A DNA stretch of 64,000 nt from Rhytidiadelphus loreus (taxonomy: Eukaryota; Streptophyta; Bryopsida; Hypnales; Hylocomiaceae), in the NCBI GenBank assembly GCA_947034895.1, contig OX344762.1, positions 85,864,981 through 85,928,980 on the forward strand, given 5' to 3'. This document shows positions 11,298 to 24,394 of this stretch, piece after piece (within the stretch, counting starts at the first letter, position 1; each line of letters starts with the position of its first letter). The notes beneath the pieces were generated by a model that worked only from the letters and a program-made list of their open reading frames with translations, was not told the origin of the DNA and did not search any database. A program made the position numbers and the translations under genes.

Positions 11298-14150
11298 TAA
11301 AGTAGGATGACCTTGTGTTGTCTCTTTGGTCATTGCACATATTCAAACTTGATTAGATTAAGAAAAAATTGCAATAGAATTAGATATCAAAGAAATTTTT
11401 ATGTATTTTATAATCAGTTCATTTTAAAAAAAAAAGACATTGTTGTCTTTATGCAAGACTATTCTTGTCCATTTGAATGCTAATGCAACTCTCTAAATTT
11501 CATGTACATTTGCAAATGGTAATCCATCTAAACCATCCTTTGAGATTATGAGACAATGAATGAATCTTTTATAATATGTAGAACCCATATGTACAATGTA
11601 ACTTATCAAATTGGATTCCAATTCCACATTGAGTTGTCATAATGTGAATCCTTGTACAATTTTCACTATAATTTAATGTAACATAGCAGAAATTGGATTA
11701 TATACCAAGGATTGCAATTGGGCTCAAGGTGTTTGGGGGTCTACCTACCATAGTTGTGATGAAGCTTTAGAGTAGTTTCTTTCAAAAATTTGGAAAATTA
11801 TTTACTTAATAAATTACAATATAATTTTTGAATTTGTTGGATTTGTATGATAGTCGATACCGACTTTCTTTTCCCCAAAAAACTTGAAAATTGGATTCAT
11901 CAAACAACTTCAAAGTTTTAATTTTGACAAGAGATTCTATAATTATCCATAAAATAAAACTCCTCATAACTTTCATCTCATTAATTGAAATGATTCAAAC
12001 CTTTCCATATCAATATCATACAATTGTTAGAGAACTATAGTAGCCAACCCATTTCTAATCACACCCCATTTCATTATGATTGGCTATAAAATTGTCAATA
12101 TTGCAACCAACCATTGGTCAATTTTGCAATCATCCTATAGTCAGAAATAAAAAGGTCTATATCACCATTATAGGTCAAAGAAAATCTTCCACTAAAAAAT
12201 TCATAGTAATTATGTTTCTTGTGATTTCTGAAAAAAATATGCAATCCTTCCAAATTCTATTTTTGTACATAAGAAAAGTTCCATGCTCAAAAAAATTGTA
12301 CTCCAAGTAAGTGTAATTACATATATATTGAGGACATTTGCATCTATTTGTTGTTCAAAATATGAACATGTGGTCTTTATGAGATTACTAACCCTTTAAA
12401 GAACATAGGGTAGTCCAAATTTCCAAAATTGTGTAGATGTATGATAAGATGGAACTTACCATGATAATATTAATGATGAATTTCAAACAATAATTGTAAA
12501 ATATGATCCAAGATCACATCCATTTGATTAAATCAATTGCTATAATAGCAAATATTTTTCAATAAAATTTGGAACCAATTTCTTTTTTAATTCTCAAAAA
12601 GTTTACTACAATATTTACTATATTGGATATTTGTAATTGTTACAAGAATTTTTTTCTTTGAATTTGAATTGTTAAGTTCTAATTATGATGATTTTTCAGG
12701 ATTTTTATTTTAATTATTTGTTGAAGTTGTTTTTGAAGGGTCGTTTTCAAAACTGAAAAAGTTAGTTTTTGAGGTTTGAAATACTATTATACCTTAATAT
12801 TTAGAAAATTTGTACAAGGAAGTTGTGAAAATGTACATTGTACAAATGTACAAATGCCTTTCATTTTGTTTTATCATCTATACATTACAATAGTCTTTCT
12901 GTCATTGATCATCAATTCATTTAATATAACTTCTTTGACCCTATAGTTTTTAAAAGACACTTAAAAGACATTGAATGAAATGACATTACAACAATATAAT
13001 TTAGTTATAATTCTTCAATCAATTAAAACAATCACTACAAGAAAATACACTTTGAATGAACAATATTTAATGAATTCAGACCACTTGATTTTGATTAAAT
13101 CATCTCAAATTAAGAAATTCAACTTTATTTTGTGTAAATCAAATGGTTCAAATCCATATAGTTTTGTTAATTGAAGGTGTTTTTTCTTTTAAATGAGGGA
13201 GGATTTTTACGATATGTAGTAATTTGTGATTGAAGGTCAAAATCAACAAGGGTGTTCTTGGTGCCATTAAAATACCATCAAGGAGGGAAAATACACTTGG
13301 AAGGTTTCATAAGATATTAACTTACAAAACAAATATTATTTTGGAATTTGAAGTATTTTTTTATTGAAAATTAAATGTAATTGAAAATAGACTAATATTT
13401 GGAATTTATATTGGAATTTATGATAGATTAGATTGTAGAATGAATAGAGGTGTTACTCTACCTAGTGATCAAGGTTGGCATTTCCTACCAATAATTAATT
13501 AATGTTGGCATATGTGATTTGGTAGATGCTTAAAAATAGAAGTATTTTTTTTTTCCATACAATTTTTTTTGAGAAAATAATATCCCAAAAGAATTTAGCA
13601 TATGTTTTTTAAAATATTTTTTGTTGACCTTGACCACCAAGTACTAATATCATTAGGAAAATTTTGAAATTAAAGGAAATTTTTATAGAAATAGTTTTAT
13701 ACTATCTTAACATTAGAGTGGGTGCTATTATTATTTTTTAAACTACCCTTCAACAACTAATAAAAAATGAAAAATGAAAAATTTTAATCTAATTTTCAAG
13801 CAAAATGGAAAACATATATAGTCTCAGTAACACCATAGGTAGTAGGATAATTAACACCATTTTTTCATTTGCTTTATATTTGTAATTTTTATCTTTGAAA
13901 ACAACTTTGCTAACTTCAATAGTAGGGTTGATTTTGTACTATATAATGAGTACCACCTTCTCTTTCATTCCATTAAATTATATTTGTTTTATTGTAGAAT
14001 TACTATGATTTACATTGCAATTGATAAAATATTGAAACAAAAAGAGCATTGCAAAGTAGCAATTATAGTTGTATTAATATTATACATACTATAATATTTG
14101 AATAACACTAAGAGTGAAATAAAGGCCTATGATTATCCATGGTCAAAAGT
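11298..14150. other. Long AT-rich gene-less interval
   Basis: I see no gene. The sequence is strongly AT-rich with many short poly-A/T runs. One segment (about 12072-12290) is repeated at about 24395-24850 and is annotated separately. A few open frames below 80 codons look random. Confidence 0.6.
12072..12290. repeat. Dispersed repeat, uninterrupted copy of 24395-24850
   Basis: ATTATGATTGGCTA, CAATATTGCAACCAA, TGGTCA, AAGGTCTA and ATCATAGTAATTA-like blocks occur in the same order here and at 24395-24850. This copy lacks the 228-bp insert found in the other and so serves as the empty site. The nature of the parent repeat is unknown. Confidence 0.6.
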
Positions 14151-14325
14151 AGTTGTGTTTACACAACAATAGGGTTAATTATCTTCAAGTAGATGTATTC
14201 CAAAGCAAAATCTGCAGAGGAAGTGTTTGCTTTCTTCGAGCACTTCCAATGGTTTTGAGTTTGCCAAACCTTTCTTTTTGTCCTTCCTTTGTAACAAACT
14301 TTTCTATTGTTGTTTCAACGAGACA

Positions 14326-14373
14326 ATGGCGGCTTCTCTTTCGTGGTTGCTGCATTGCACCCGCCTTAGTAAG
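14326..14373 (+). other. Possible 5'-UTR exon of the VAMP72 gene, with a short upstream ORF
   Basis: ATGGCGGCTTC starts a short frame (MAASLSWLLHCTRLSK) that ends at a good donor AAG/GTAAAC at 14374. Joined to the acceptor GGTGCAG at 15669, it would continue VYR and stop, upstream of the VAMP72 start codon. It would then be an upstream ORF in a spliced leader. Local base composition is less AT-rich than the surroundings. This is inference; no transcript evidence is available. Confidence 0.22.
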
Positions 14374-15856
14374 GTAAACATTCTCCATATTCTCCATTTT
14401 TTGTTAACATTATCATAATTCTATTTTCTTTTTTTTTTCCTTCCTTTTTTATGAGTTTTGCATCCGAATTATTTGTCAAGGTTTTGTCTTTACACTTCCT
14501 ACCTTTTTAAATGTTTGGACTATGGATTTTTATTAATGGGAGTCAACTAGAGCTCTTCACATTTGCAAGATCGATGTCCACATTTGTCTTGGTTTCTATC
14601 CGTTATTTTTTTCTTTTTAACATATTGAGAGCTTGATTTATTGAAATAGTGCTTTGTTTTGGACTTTGTCTTGATATTGTTGAAAGAAAGTTGGGATTGG
14701 GAGTGTCATAGAGCTAGAATTCTTTTACGTATTTCAATATATAGCTCTTGACATCTTGCGGTGATTATAAAATTCTTTAAACAACATTCAAAATTGTACT
14801 TAAAATAATGAAGGATTTGAAATGGCCGAGTTGCATCATGCGTCCTTGCAAAGGTTATGGATGACACTTTGTTGTTTACTTTGTGATTCACCTTAACTAC
14901 TTAAAGAGTGTTCAATCTTTAAGAACACCTATGGGAATGTGATAGATTGTATAAATTTATATTAGACTTGAGATTTGGTTACATATTTTAACCATTGTAG
15001 ATAATTTTGTCCACTTATAAGCTTCTTGATTGGAAATGCAACTCATTTCTTGATCAATAACCTTAATTTGTGAGATGGATTAGAAAATGATGATATATTT
15101 GGATGTTAAGTAGGAAAGTATAGGTTTATAACCTAATGTCAAGACTAAGAGGAATTATTGATCTTGGTGTATTATGCAAACATTATTTTATATTCGATGC
15201 TCTTACATTATTATACTACTTTTATTTTATTTTTTTCCACTCTTTTTCTCCAAAATTTATAATCTTGCAAGAAAAGGCACTTTTAGTTTGTTCCGCCATG
15301 ATTATTCCATAGCCTTGCAATCTAAATTGTTCATTTTTCATGTACAAATAGAGATGCCAAACACGTGATGCAATTATAAATGTATAACTTTCATGTTTAA
15401 ATATCTCTTATAAAAGTACTGACATTGTGACATATGCATGAAAAAACATGCCTTGGAACATGGAACATCCATGAAAGCTAATGTTGTTGTTGCTGTTGTT
15501 TTTTCTATCTTAAGAATGAGTTTCAGAAAAAAAAAAAAAAAACCTCAACAATTGAGGCTCCACAAGCCTACTTGAAATCCATTTTGTCCCCCGAGGGGAC
15601 AAAGGGTGACTTTCGGGGTTAACTTACTAATAATTGTAGCTAACATTTTATTGTGATTTGTTGGTGCAGGTATACCGGTAGTATGTAATCATTCAATTAT
15701 TGTTTGTCCTCGACACTTCTTCGAGGTTTGAGGGCTCCGTGTGGACCTCAAAATTACTTAGCTGTGCATTCAGTGGATCCCCAAAATTATTTATTTTCAG
15801 TAAATTGGCAAGAGGCGTCTCGGCTCCAAGCGAGCGAGGGGGCCCCAAGCTCCGAG

Positions 15857-18023
15857 ATGGGAACACAATCACTGATCTACAGCTTTGTTGCCCGGGGCAC
15901 AACAGTGTTGACTGAGCATACCACTTTTTCTGGGAACTTTAGCACAATTGCTGTGCAATGTCTTCAAAAACTTCCAAACAACAACAACAAGTTCACATAC
16001 ACTTGCGACCGACACACATTCAACTATCTTGTCGAGGACGGCTATAGTATGTATCATTCTGACTCAATTCCTCTCTCTCTCTAACTTGGATATATAGGGA
16101 CTCGGAATTAGGAAATGCTCACCCATATTTGAAGATCATTGTATGAAGAGGATTCTTAAACCCATAATATGCAAATTTAACACAATTTGATTTGGTATTT
16201 TTATTTAATTTCATGGATGGGAGGTTCTTCTTTTGCATGCCAATACATATTTTGAAAGTGATTCACAGCATTTTCAACATGAAGCAACTCATGTTAAGTT
16301 ATATACTATCAATAGCCATATTCTAATTTGCACCATTTCTTTCTTCACGTGATGAATGATGGATTTACAGCTTACTTAGTTGTAGCTGATGAAGAATTTG
16401 GGAGGCAAGTCCCTTTTGCCTTTCTTGAGCGAGTCAAGGAAGACTTCAAGCGACGCTATGCTGGAGGGAAGGCGGATTCGGCCATTGCACATAGTTTAGA
16501 CAAAGAATTTGGGTACGAATTTTGTGCTTTGCAATCTGTAATTAAATAAATGAATTTTTTTGGTTGATACTTCTATTGTATCATATCATATCATGTGGAG
16601 TTTAACTGAGAGCTTTTGTATTTGGGTTTTGTTGTGGCTTCCTGAATCTGCCATTAATTTGTAAGTTTTTCTTCAATGCCTTCATTTTTCTCACAAATCG
16701 CTTCACGTGGGAGTAGCTCTCATGCTTCTTCTTCTTTTTATCATGTTGACAGTTAGTTAGTTGATTGCTTTTGCATTTTGTTGTTTCTCATGCTAACTTT
16801 AGGGTGGTGGGTTATGCAGTTCCAAGTTGAAGGACCATATGCAGTATTGCGTTGACCATCCTGATGAAATGAACAAAATTTCGAAAATTAAGTCTCAAGT
16901 TGCGGAAGTGAAGGGGATTATGATGGACAACATTGAAAAGGTGGGATCGATGCCACAACATTTTTTTATTTTTTGAAACATACGACCTTTGAGGGTCGCA
17001 GCAAGGACTGACACAATACAACCATGGCGACCGGAGATTACCGGAATTACAAGCCATGGGTACCTCGGTCAGGACACAAGAAGAGGGACATGCACCGCAC
17101 CACCACACAATCAAATGCCACAACATTGAATGTACCAGAATTTAGGGTTTGGGAATTACACTACGCTAAATTGCAGTAATTACCCAACGAAATGAAATTG
17201 TTTATTTCCAAGTTTCATTTGGATTTAGTAAAAAAAATTGTAGGTTGTAACATGCAACACACAGGCTGATCATTCTTCATTTTCTGTATTTTCTATATAA
17301 ATTTAAATTTTAAAAAATTGGTTAAAAAATTGAGACTTCTATTAAGTGGTGTCTTTTGTGCAGGTGCTTGATCGTGGAGAGAAGATTGAGCTTCTTGTTG
17401 ACAAGACAGAAAACTTGCGTTTTCAGGTAAATTGCTATTTGGGGGGGGGGCATTCTAAACATGAAGCAGCAATAGAAAATAGTTTATTTAGTTTCATTGG
17501 ATCAGTATCTTTTTTAAGTTGCTAGTATTTATAGTATTTATAGCAAGGGAATTATCTGAGCAAATTAGATTTTGATTCTTTGTGCCTATGCTATAAATCC
17601 TTCAATTACTTAATATTATGAAGAATCTTTTCTATATGTAATATTTTAATTCACAAACCTAAAATATGTTCATACTTCATTGGGGTAGCTAAAGGTTCAT
17701 TGTAGAAAAAATAAAATTATATTACATTTTTTGTAGTGCAACAAAATCAACATAATCAACAAAATGCAACATTTGAGCATTAAATTTTTTTTGCATTTAA
17801 TTTCCCAATTGGCAATTGAGATGGGGTTTTCACAATGCTCACTCTATTGTGTGCATGACAGGCAGACAATTTTCAGCGACAAGGAAGGCAACTCCGACGA
17901 AAAATGTGGTTCCAAAACATGAAAGTCAAGCTCATTGTTGTTGCCATCATTGTAGTGGTCATCATCATCATTTGGCTTTCCATCTGCCACGGATTTTCTT
18001 GCAAAGGTGGATCAAGTTATTGA
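15857..18023 (+). CDS. VAMP72: VAMP72-type R-SNARE (longin domain, synaptobrevin-like)
   Basis: This is a vesicle-membrane SNARE for fusion at the plasma membrane or endosomes. Five exons are 15857-16046, 16371-16512, 16820-16940, 17364-17426 and 17862-18023. All are GT-AG and in phase, giving 225 residues. The start is the first in-frame ATG ([14 protein letters not shown]). Residues 1 to about 125 form the longin domain, with [26 protein letters not shown] and [16 protein letters not shown]. The SNARE coiled coil follows ([29 protein letters not shown]), with the zero-layer arginine at R155. A basic stretch [12 protein letters not shown] precedes the C-terminal anchor at about 195-213 ([19 protein letters not shown]), then a short lumenal tail with two cysteines. 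Plant VAMP72 proteins are about 220 residues, so this looks complete. Intron 3 carries a SINE-like insertion. VAMP71 is the alternative, but the sequence fits VAMP72 better. Confidence 0.95.
16950..17127 (-). mobile_element. SINE-like retroposon in VAMP72 intron 3, 13-bp target duplication
   Basis: ATGCCACAACATT occurs at 16950-16962 and again at 17115-17127. Between them lie 152 bp of GC-richer DNA unlike the intron. On the minus strand the insert ends in an A-rich tail (GTTTCAAAAAATAAAAAA) directly against the duplication. A long variable target duplication plus a 3' A-tail is the mark of LINE-driven retroposition. No ORF is seen. I could not confirm a tRNA-type A/B box promoter, so 'SINE' rests on structure only. 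Confidence 0.65.
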
Positions 18024-20850
18024 AAATCTCCTCTTAGTAGTACAATTACTATATATAATATTCTAAAGATGATATCTATCATATTATGTATGTAGTGTTA
18101 CAACTCATGTCATAAAATCCATCACATTTTCATCCTGGAGAAATATCATCCAATTATTTAACCCAAAGTTCACGAAGAAAAATATAGATTACGACAAGCA
18201 TTTATGTTCTTCTTAATGCACATGTTTCCCTTGTCTCTTGCCTCCACTATAATATATATGCTATTAGTATGTATGAAATAAGTTTTGGCAATTCATTGTA
18301 TCTATTTTGAGTGCCAATGTCAACAAATAGTCAACCTTCAAATAGATTTAAAATTTATGGTCTTCTTTAGTAGTTGTGATGAACAAATAGGCAACTCCAA
18401 CTAATTTAGGTTTGAAATTGGAGTTATATATGATTGATTGTTTCACATAAACAAATAGTTTTATAAATTTTCACATTTTCTTAGTTAAAGAATCCTTTGA
18501 GTAAATTACCATTCGACACAATCCAAGTTCATGTTGGTTTTTTCTTGTTGTTATCACATTTGAAAAATACATTATTTAATGTTATATATATATTTGAGAA
18601 TTTGAAGTGATGATGCTATCGCTTCTATAGTTCTAACTTCTAGTCAATCTTTCCAAATACTTCAAATTATAAGTATCTACAATTGTCATTGTGTTGTGAG
18701 GGATTAAAATTTCATCAAAAGTAAACTTCTTAAAAGTGGGGTTTTCAACCTTATTATCTCAAGTTTTTTTGAGAAATGGTATGATTTGGGGCATTTGATC
18801 AACTAGTGTGAAACTTGATGTGAAAGGATGTTCTTCTATTTATCACATTCAATTGTTTTGATCTTACTATCTTAGTGATTCTTTTGCATTTAAATATTAA
18901 CATTCCTCCACAAGGGGTTAATTTCATAAGAATGTGCCCCATCTATCTATAATTAAGTTTTGTATTCATTCTATTGAATCCCTATTGATTATCATATGAT
19001 CATTAGATACTTTGTAGATTTTATATTTCAAACTTTGAAAATGTGTGAATCTATGATAAATATAATGAATTAAAAAATGATTGATTTTAAAATTGTGTTT
19101 AGGTGGAGTTCTTGTGGAGACACCCTCAAGCCACACCATATAAGGTAAACCGATCCATGACAAGCATAATGAATGGTTTGCCATGTTGGACATATTGAAT
19201 TTAAAAAAATAAATTCACATACCCAATTGGCCCCAAAGAATCTTTATACTATCTTTAAAAATTTATCAACAAAAATTGTATTCATAATGGTCATCTTACT
19301 CACCTAAAGTAGCCACAATATTTCTTTACATGGTCACAACATGAAGGTCTAAAAAAGTCACTTCTTTTAAAGAATTTACTCTCAAAAGGTGGAAGTTTCT
19401 ATTGCAATCATTATTCATTTCATCACCATCATCCAAAACATTGATTGTGGCCACTAACTCAACTTAATGTAGCCCAAATCTAATTTATTGAAAAATTATG
19501 TTAAGAGTTGAATGCAAGCACTAGAATAAAATTGTGTTAGAATCCCCGAAAACACGTCACCTAGTTTTTGTTAAGCTCCCGCTTCAAAACGTAGTCAAAA
19601 TGCAAAAAAACACTTTTTCTGTGTGTTTTTTGCGTTTTGATTGCATTTTGAAACGGGAACTTAAAGAAAACAAGGTGACATGTTTTCAGGGATTCTAACA
19701 CAGTTTTCTTCTAGTAAAGATTTTGAATTTTTGATGGGTCATTCCCTAGGTGTTTGTGATGGGTCTTTTGCCTAGAATGGGATAGTTTACCTTAAATAAA
19801 GTTATTGGGTTGTCTTATCATATTATCAACTTATTGAGCATTTGAATGGAATCTTTTAGGTAGAATTGAAGCAGAATTCAACATAAAACAATGAAGCACG
19901 TAGTTCCACTACAACATTTTAAAGATGTAGCTCTTGGTGTTTTTTTACTTCTTATCAATAGTAATTAATTTTGGGTAGAATACGTCCACTTAATTCTTTT
20001 CCTCTAATTTTCTCCCTGTAGGTCTCCTTTGCAACCTTTCAATTTCAACTTAGAGTTTCAAAATATTGAGTGTAATTGAAGACTTGAAAATTTATAGAAT
20101 TAATAAGCTTGGTATGAATCATTTTTTCATTATAACTTCTACCAATGTTTGCCTTTCTCATAGACTTGTTTTGACTTTTAAATAGCCACTTTTGATGGAT
20201 GCCAAGTTGACTACAAGTTTTGATACTAAGGTATTATTGTTTTGTTGAATGTCATATCATGTACAACAAACTTTGGTTAAATTTGATGTGAAGTGGGTTG
20301 TTTTTAGAATACATAGTTGATTTGCATATTTTGTAGAATAAATTAAATTGCAACTTTGTTGTTTTTAATTTTTTTCTTAGTTATTATATGTTTGGGGGAT
20401 GTTCATTGGTGGGAGCCATCTTGAATGCTTTGCAAGTATCAAGTATATTCTTGGTAGAGAATCCATTTGACTAGTTTCTACTAATAAAATTATAACAAAA
20501 ATAGTTTTGAATTTGAGACAATTCTCTTACTAATACACTACAATGTATATATATTTTTGAATGATTTAGGGATTTTCTAAGTTTTCCTAAGAGTTCTATT
20601 TATTGATTGAGTATGTATCGGTTGTTTTATTGTAATACATTGTACTATTCACTAGATTTCAAATATTTACTATGAATTATATATATTTATTCCTATGACT
20701 AATTTTTGGTTTATCTAGATCAAGAAGGCCCTTACGATAAAAGATGTTTAATCTTCTACTCGACCTTTTTTATGACATTGTATAAATGCATATTCCTTGT
20801 GTAATTACCTTAGTTATGTCTAATCAACTTAGTTACGTGCTTTTGAGTGG
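18024..20850. other. AT-rich gene-less interval with one CACTA foldback
   Basis: No coding potential beyond short chance frames. The only structure I can name is the 198-bp foldback at 19519-19716. Confidence 0.55.
19519..19716. mobile_element. 198-bp CACTA-type foldback element with AAG target duplication
   Basis: The element begins CACTAGAATAAAAT and ends TTTTCTTCTAGTA. It is flanked by AAG on both sides (19516-19518 and 19717-19719). Almost the whole length is an inverted repeat: GTGTTAGAATCCC pairs with GGGATTCTAACAC, CACGTCACCT with AGGTGACATG, and TGCAAAAAAACAC with GTGTGTTTTTTGC. The loop is only a few bases. CACTA termini and a 3-bp duplication fit the En/Spm superfamily. It has no coding capacity. 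Confidence 0.75.
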
Positions 20851-20854
20851 ATAG

Positions 20855-21410
20855 TGAGGATAATGCACCCCCCCCTCCATCCACTCAAAAGACAAAAGCC
20901 CCCATTAAATTTTTATTTTTTTTGTATTAACCCCCCTTCTCCAATTTTTGTGATTAAAACTTTAAAAAATAAATACTTATTACCTCCTCCACTCTTCCAG
21001 ATTTTTGTGGATAAAACTTTTGAAAAAAATATTTATTACCTCCTCACTTTCCTATTTGCTGAATATTTTATTTATTTATTATCCTCCCACCCCCCTCTTC
21101 CTATTTGAATTTGAGGAAACACTTGACAGTTCCAAACAATATGGAATATGTCCATTTGACCGTATCCCGTATCTTGAATCTTATCCGTATCCTAGACATG
21201 TATTAGTATCCATATTTATTATTTTTCTAGATAAGGGAAGGGGTCGGTTAATAAGAGGATCACATGAGATTTTCACATGAGATTAGAAAGGGGGGGAGGC
21301 GGAGAATTTTCTCAATGAGGGATCAATGGCTCTTATTTTTTTCAAAGGGTGGTGGTGGTTGGTTGGAGGGTTCTATAATCATAGGAGATAGTGTATCCTC
21401 AAAATCTTTT
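20855..21410. repeat. Dispersed repeat W1 with C-rich and G-rich ends
   Basis: The left side begins GCACCCCCCCCTCCATCC and the right side ends near GGAGGGTTCTATAATCATAGG. The right part (GGTTCTATAA, GATAGTGT) resembles 31230-31270, and GTATCCATATTT is shared with about 30955. The unit may be a diverged TIR element, but I find no clear target duplication. No gene is present. Confidence 0.4.
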
Positions 21411-21715
21411 ATGTTATGTATTATTTTTACTTGTTTAATTATAAATACATTTGACTGCATTTAATATAATATGCTTGAGAGAGCACTAAATCATTTCATT
21501 GAGTGACTTCACAAAGGTAAGTGAACTTTGCATGATGTATAAGTCAAAGTTTCAATTGCCTTATATTAGCAGGATTACAAGATAAAGTGATGTATTGCAA
21601 GGAGAACCTCTTTTATTGCACCCTCTCTTTGTGCATTATTTGCAGTGATGGAGTTTGTATGTGAGGCTAGTTTGAAGGATATTTTTTGAACAATAGTGTT
21701 GGAAGTTGACATTTG

Positions 21716-22696
21716 TTAACCCCTAAAGGACCAAACATTGTTTTTTCACAACATATAACTTTTGACTACATGGTTAAAAAGTTATTGCATGATATATAAT
21801 TTTAAGTAGTCGGCGGGCATCCTAGGCACCCCCCAAAAAATCACTATTAAAAAATTTTAAATTTTAAATTTTAAATTTTAGATTTATATATATTTGAAAA
21901 GCTTTGAATCATTCCATTTTGATTTACGAGATGAAAGTTATGAGGTGTTCTAGTTTGCAGGCAGTTATAGATTCCCTACTTGAAAATAAACTTTGGAATC
22001 CTTTATTTAACTCAATTTTTTAATATTTTTTGAAAAAAAATAAAATACATCATGTAGATTGTTTACTACTACATTACCACCATTGGGATTGAAAATTTTC
22101 AAATTTATAATTAATTTCTTTACAATTTAGTGTTTTGAATCACTTTGTACTTCTTTCTACTTACTATTTTTTTCCTATATGTTGTGCAATTCCAAATGAT
22201 CTAAAATTTTTCAAGCATGTAGCCAACTTGACTTGAAGAATGAATCCAAAGAGTAACCACCATTTTGGACACTTTTTCATACAAATGTGACCTTGTGAAG
22301 TGCAGCTGCCCATATTTTCACAGGGCTCAAAAAATGATTTTTGTCACTTCAAACATTAATATCTTACAATCTACACGGTGGAAAATTCTGAAATTTTTTC
22401 CACATCTTTTCTAACTGTTTTACTACAAGATCCTATGGTTGCATATGTCCAAAAATGTTTTTCATCTAAAATTTGGTGCATGTATCATAAATGGCAGTTT
22501 TGAAAAAAAAAGTTGAATTTTTTAATTCTTTAATTTTTTGAGAAATGAGGTGGTAGCCTCTTGGCCTTGTAGGATTGTTACGGTGTCACTGTAGTAGTCA
22601 AGTTCGCTTGTTATCATTGCATGACAACTTGCGGTCTTCCAGAGGCCCCAAATGTCACCTAATGTGAAAATATAATCTTTGACCTTTAGGGGTTAA
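21716..22696. mobile_element. TTAA-flanked DNA element U1 (973-bp body)
   Basis: TTAA (21716-21719) is followed by CCCCTAAAGGACC, and the right end is GACCTTTAGGGG followed by TTAA (22693-22696). The terminal inverted repeat starts CCCCTAAAGG. The interior resembles the elements at 29081-29948 and 31457-32027, for example AAGATCCTATGGTT and ATGGCAGTTTTG-like blocks near the right end. No ORF is present. Confidence 0.75.
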
Positions 22697-24394
22697 GTAG
22701 CCATTCATTACACCTCCTTAAAGGCATAATCCTCTCTTAGTGCATAATCCCAATACCATGCACTAAGAGTTTCTATGTGTATATGTAAAAATTTGTGGAA
22801 ATTGCACTATAAATACTCAAAATTTGGCTTACATTGGTTTGATTGTATGTAGAGGCCTACACCATCATTTATATTACAATGTTCCAATGAATGAAGTTAT
22901 ATTTGGTAATAAGTAAGAGAATATTAGCAAAGACCTTGGAGAATGATTAATCATTAAAGTTATCATTGCATGAAGTTATAACCATTTGATCTTGTTTTAT
23001 TCTTCAAATGGGAAGAAAGAAGAACATTAACTATCAAGATCTTCCCCAAAACCTTCAACAAATTGACCAAATAATAACTTGATCTTCTAAAAAGATCATT
23101 TGAGTTGATTATAGAGCCGAAGTTTGTGTCATAAATCTCAATTATTTGACTGAAGTCAACATTTGAAGATTACTTGGTTTAACCTAGTGTTTAAATATAG
23201 AACATTACAATCTTTTCAAGTGAACCGTCTATCAATAATTCACGGCAAACATTAGAGTGGATCTTAGAAAGTAAGGTGAGTCTAAACATATGGTGCCATT
23301 TGTGTTTAGCAACTCAAAATTTAAAAACTTTATATGTAAAATTGGTAAATCAAAAATCATAATGGTGAAAGTTCTTCAATTATTCTATGCCTATTCTAGG
23401 ATAATTTTAATTTCAAGTGTATTATTTATAGACTCCTTTTAACCTTGGGAAGGATGTTAAGGTCAAAAGTAGTCAATGGATGACTTTCAAGATTACCATA
23501 AAAATGAAGAATTCACCTATCAGTTTAAAGATTGAATCATTTTTGGCAAAGAATCTTGGGGATAGGTCTGATCCTTCTAAGATACAATATCCCTTAGACA
23601 AGTGATATTATCAATAATCGGATCACAAATCACATAGAATGCCTTCAAGACCAATTTTGGATTCAATATTAAAATAGACTTTGGAAGTGAATATCTCTCT
23701 ACTTTCAATTCAACTAACCTTCTTTCCTACTTGCAAAGGAACACACATTATTCCTTGATCCAAATTCCACACATTTTTTTTAATACATTCAAACTTCAAA
23801 GTAAGCAATCTTATTGCTAAGGTAGGCACCCAAAAATTGTCAAATTCTTCAATGAGAAGGGGCATTGATTGTTTCTTAAAAGTCATTCATTCAACACTTT
23901 TTATACCTTGGCAAGGACATGATTAATTGCAATTATTACGATAATGGATATAAGGTAGGGTGCTCTAAAAGCAATATCTAACACAAAGGTACATTTTTCT
24001 TTCTTCAATGTACCAACAATGTACATTCAAGAGATGTTTGCTTTTATTCGCTTTTAATAATCCTTGTATTTCAACTTCAAAGATTCGCAATTAATTCCAC
24101 GAAGGTCCAAAAAATATGAAACAACATGGTTTAGATGCCAATTCCATTTTTTTTCCCCTATGAATACATAAGATACAGAAAATTGTAAATTGTTTCAAAG
24201 AGTTTAGCTTCCCCAAAATGCAATGAGCTCCTATAAAGGTCACTTTTAAGAGCAAACTACCTTAAAAGAAGGAAAAGGGCACATAAAGGCAATCCATTCT
24301 AGATCACCCCATTTGGACAGTGTAGGGTGGTGTAATCCCGTGCAGGAGATGATTAACAATGATGAATGATGGGACAATTCCTAGTGCAGTTGTG
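22697..24394. other. AT-rich gene-less interval
   Basis: I see no gene, RNA or clear repeat structure here, only AT-rich spacer. Confidence 0.55.

Noticed and set aside
14185..14397. 70-codon minus-strand frame antisense to the possible VAMP72 leader exon
   Set aside because: No family match; the plus-strand donor site makes a leader exon the better reading, itself weak.
15585..15630. CTTTCGGGGTTAA, which looks like the right end of another TTAA element
   Set aside because: A matching left end with TTAACCCC was not found upstream, so it is at best a solo terminus.
15704..15856. N-terminal extension of VAMP72 in the same open frame
   Set aside because: The frame is open upstream but has no ATG there. 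VAMP72 proteins begin close to the QSLIYSF block, which the ATG at 15857 provides.
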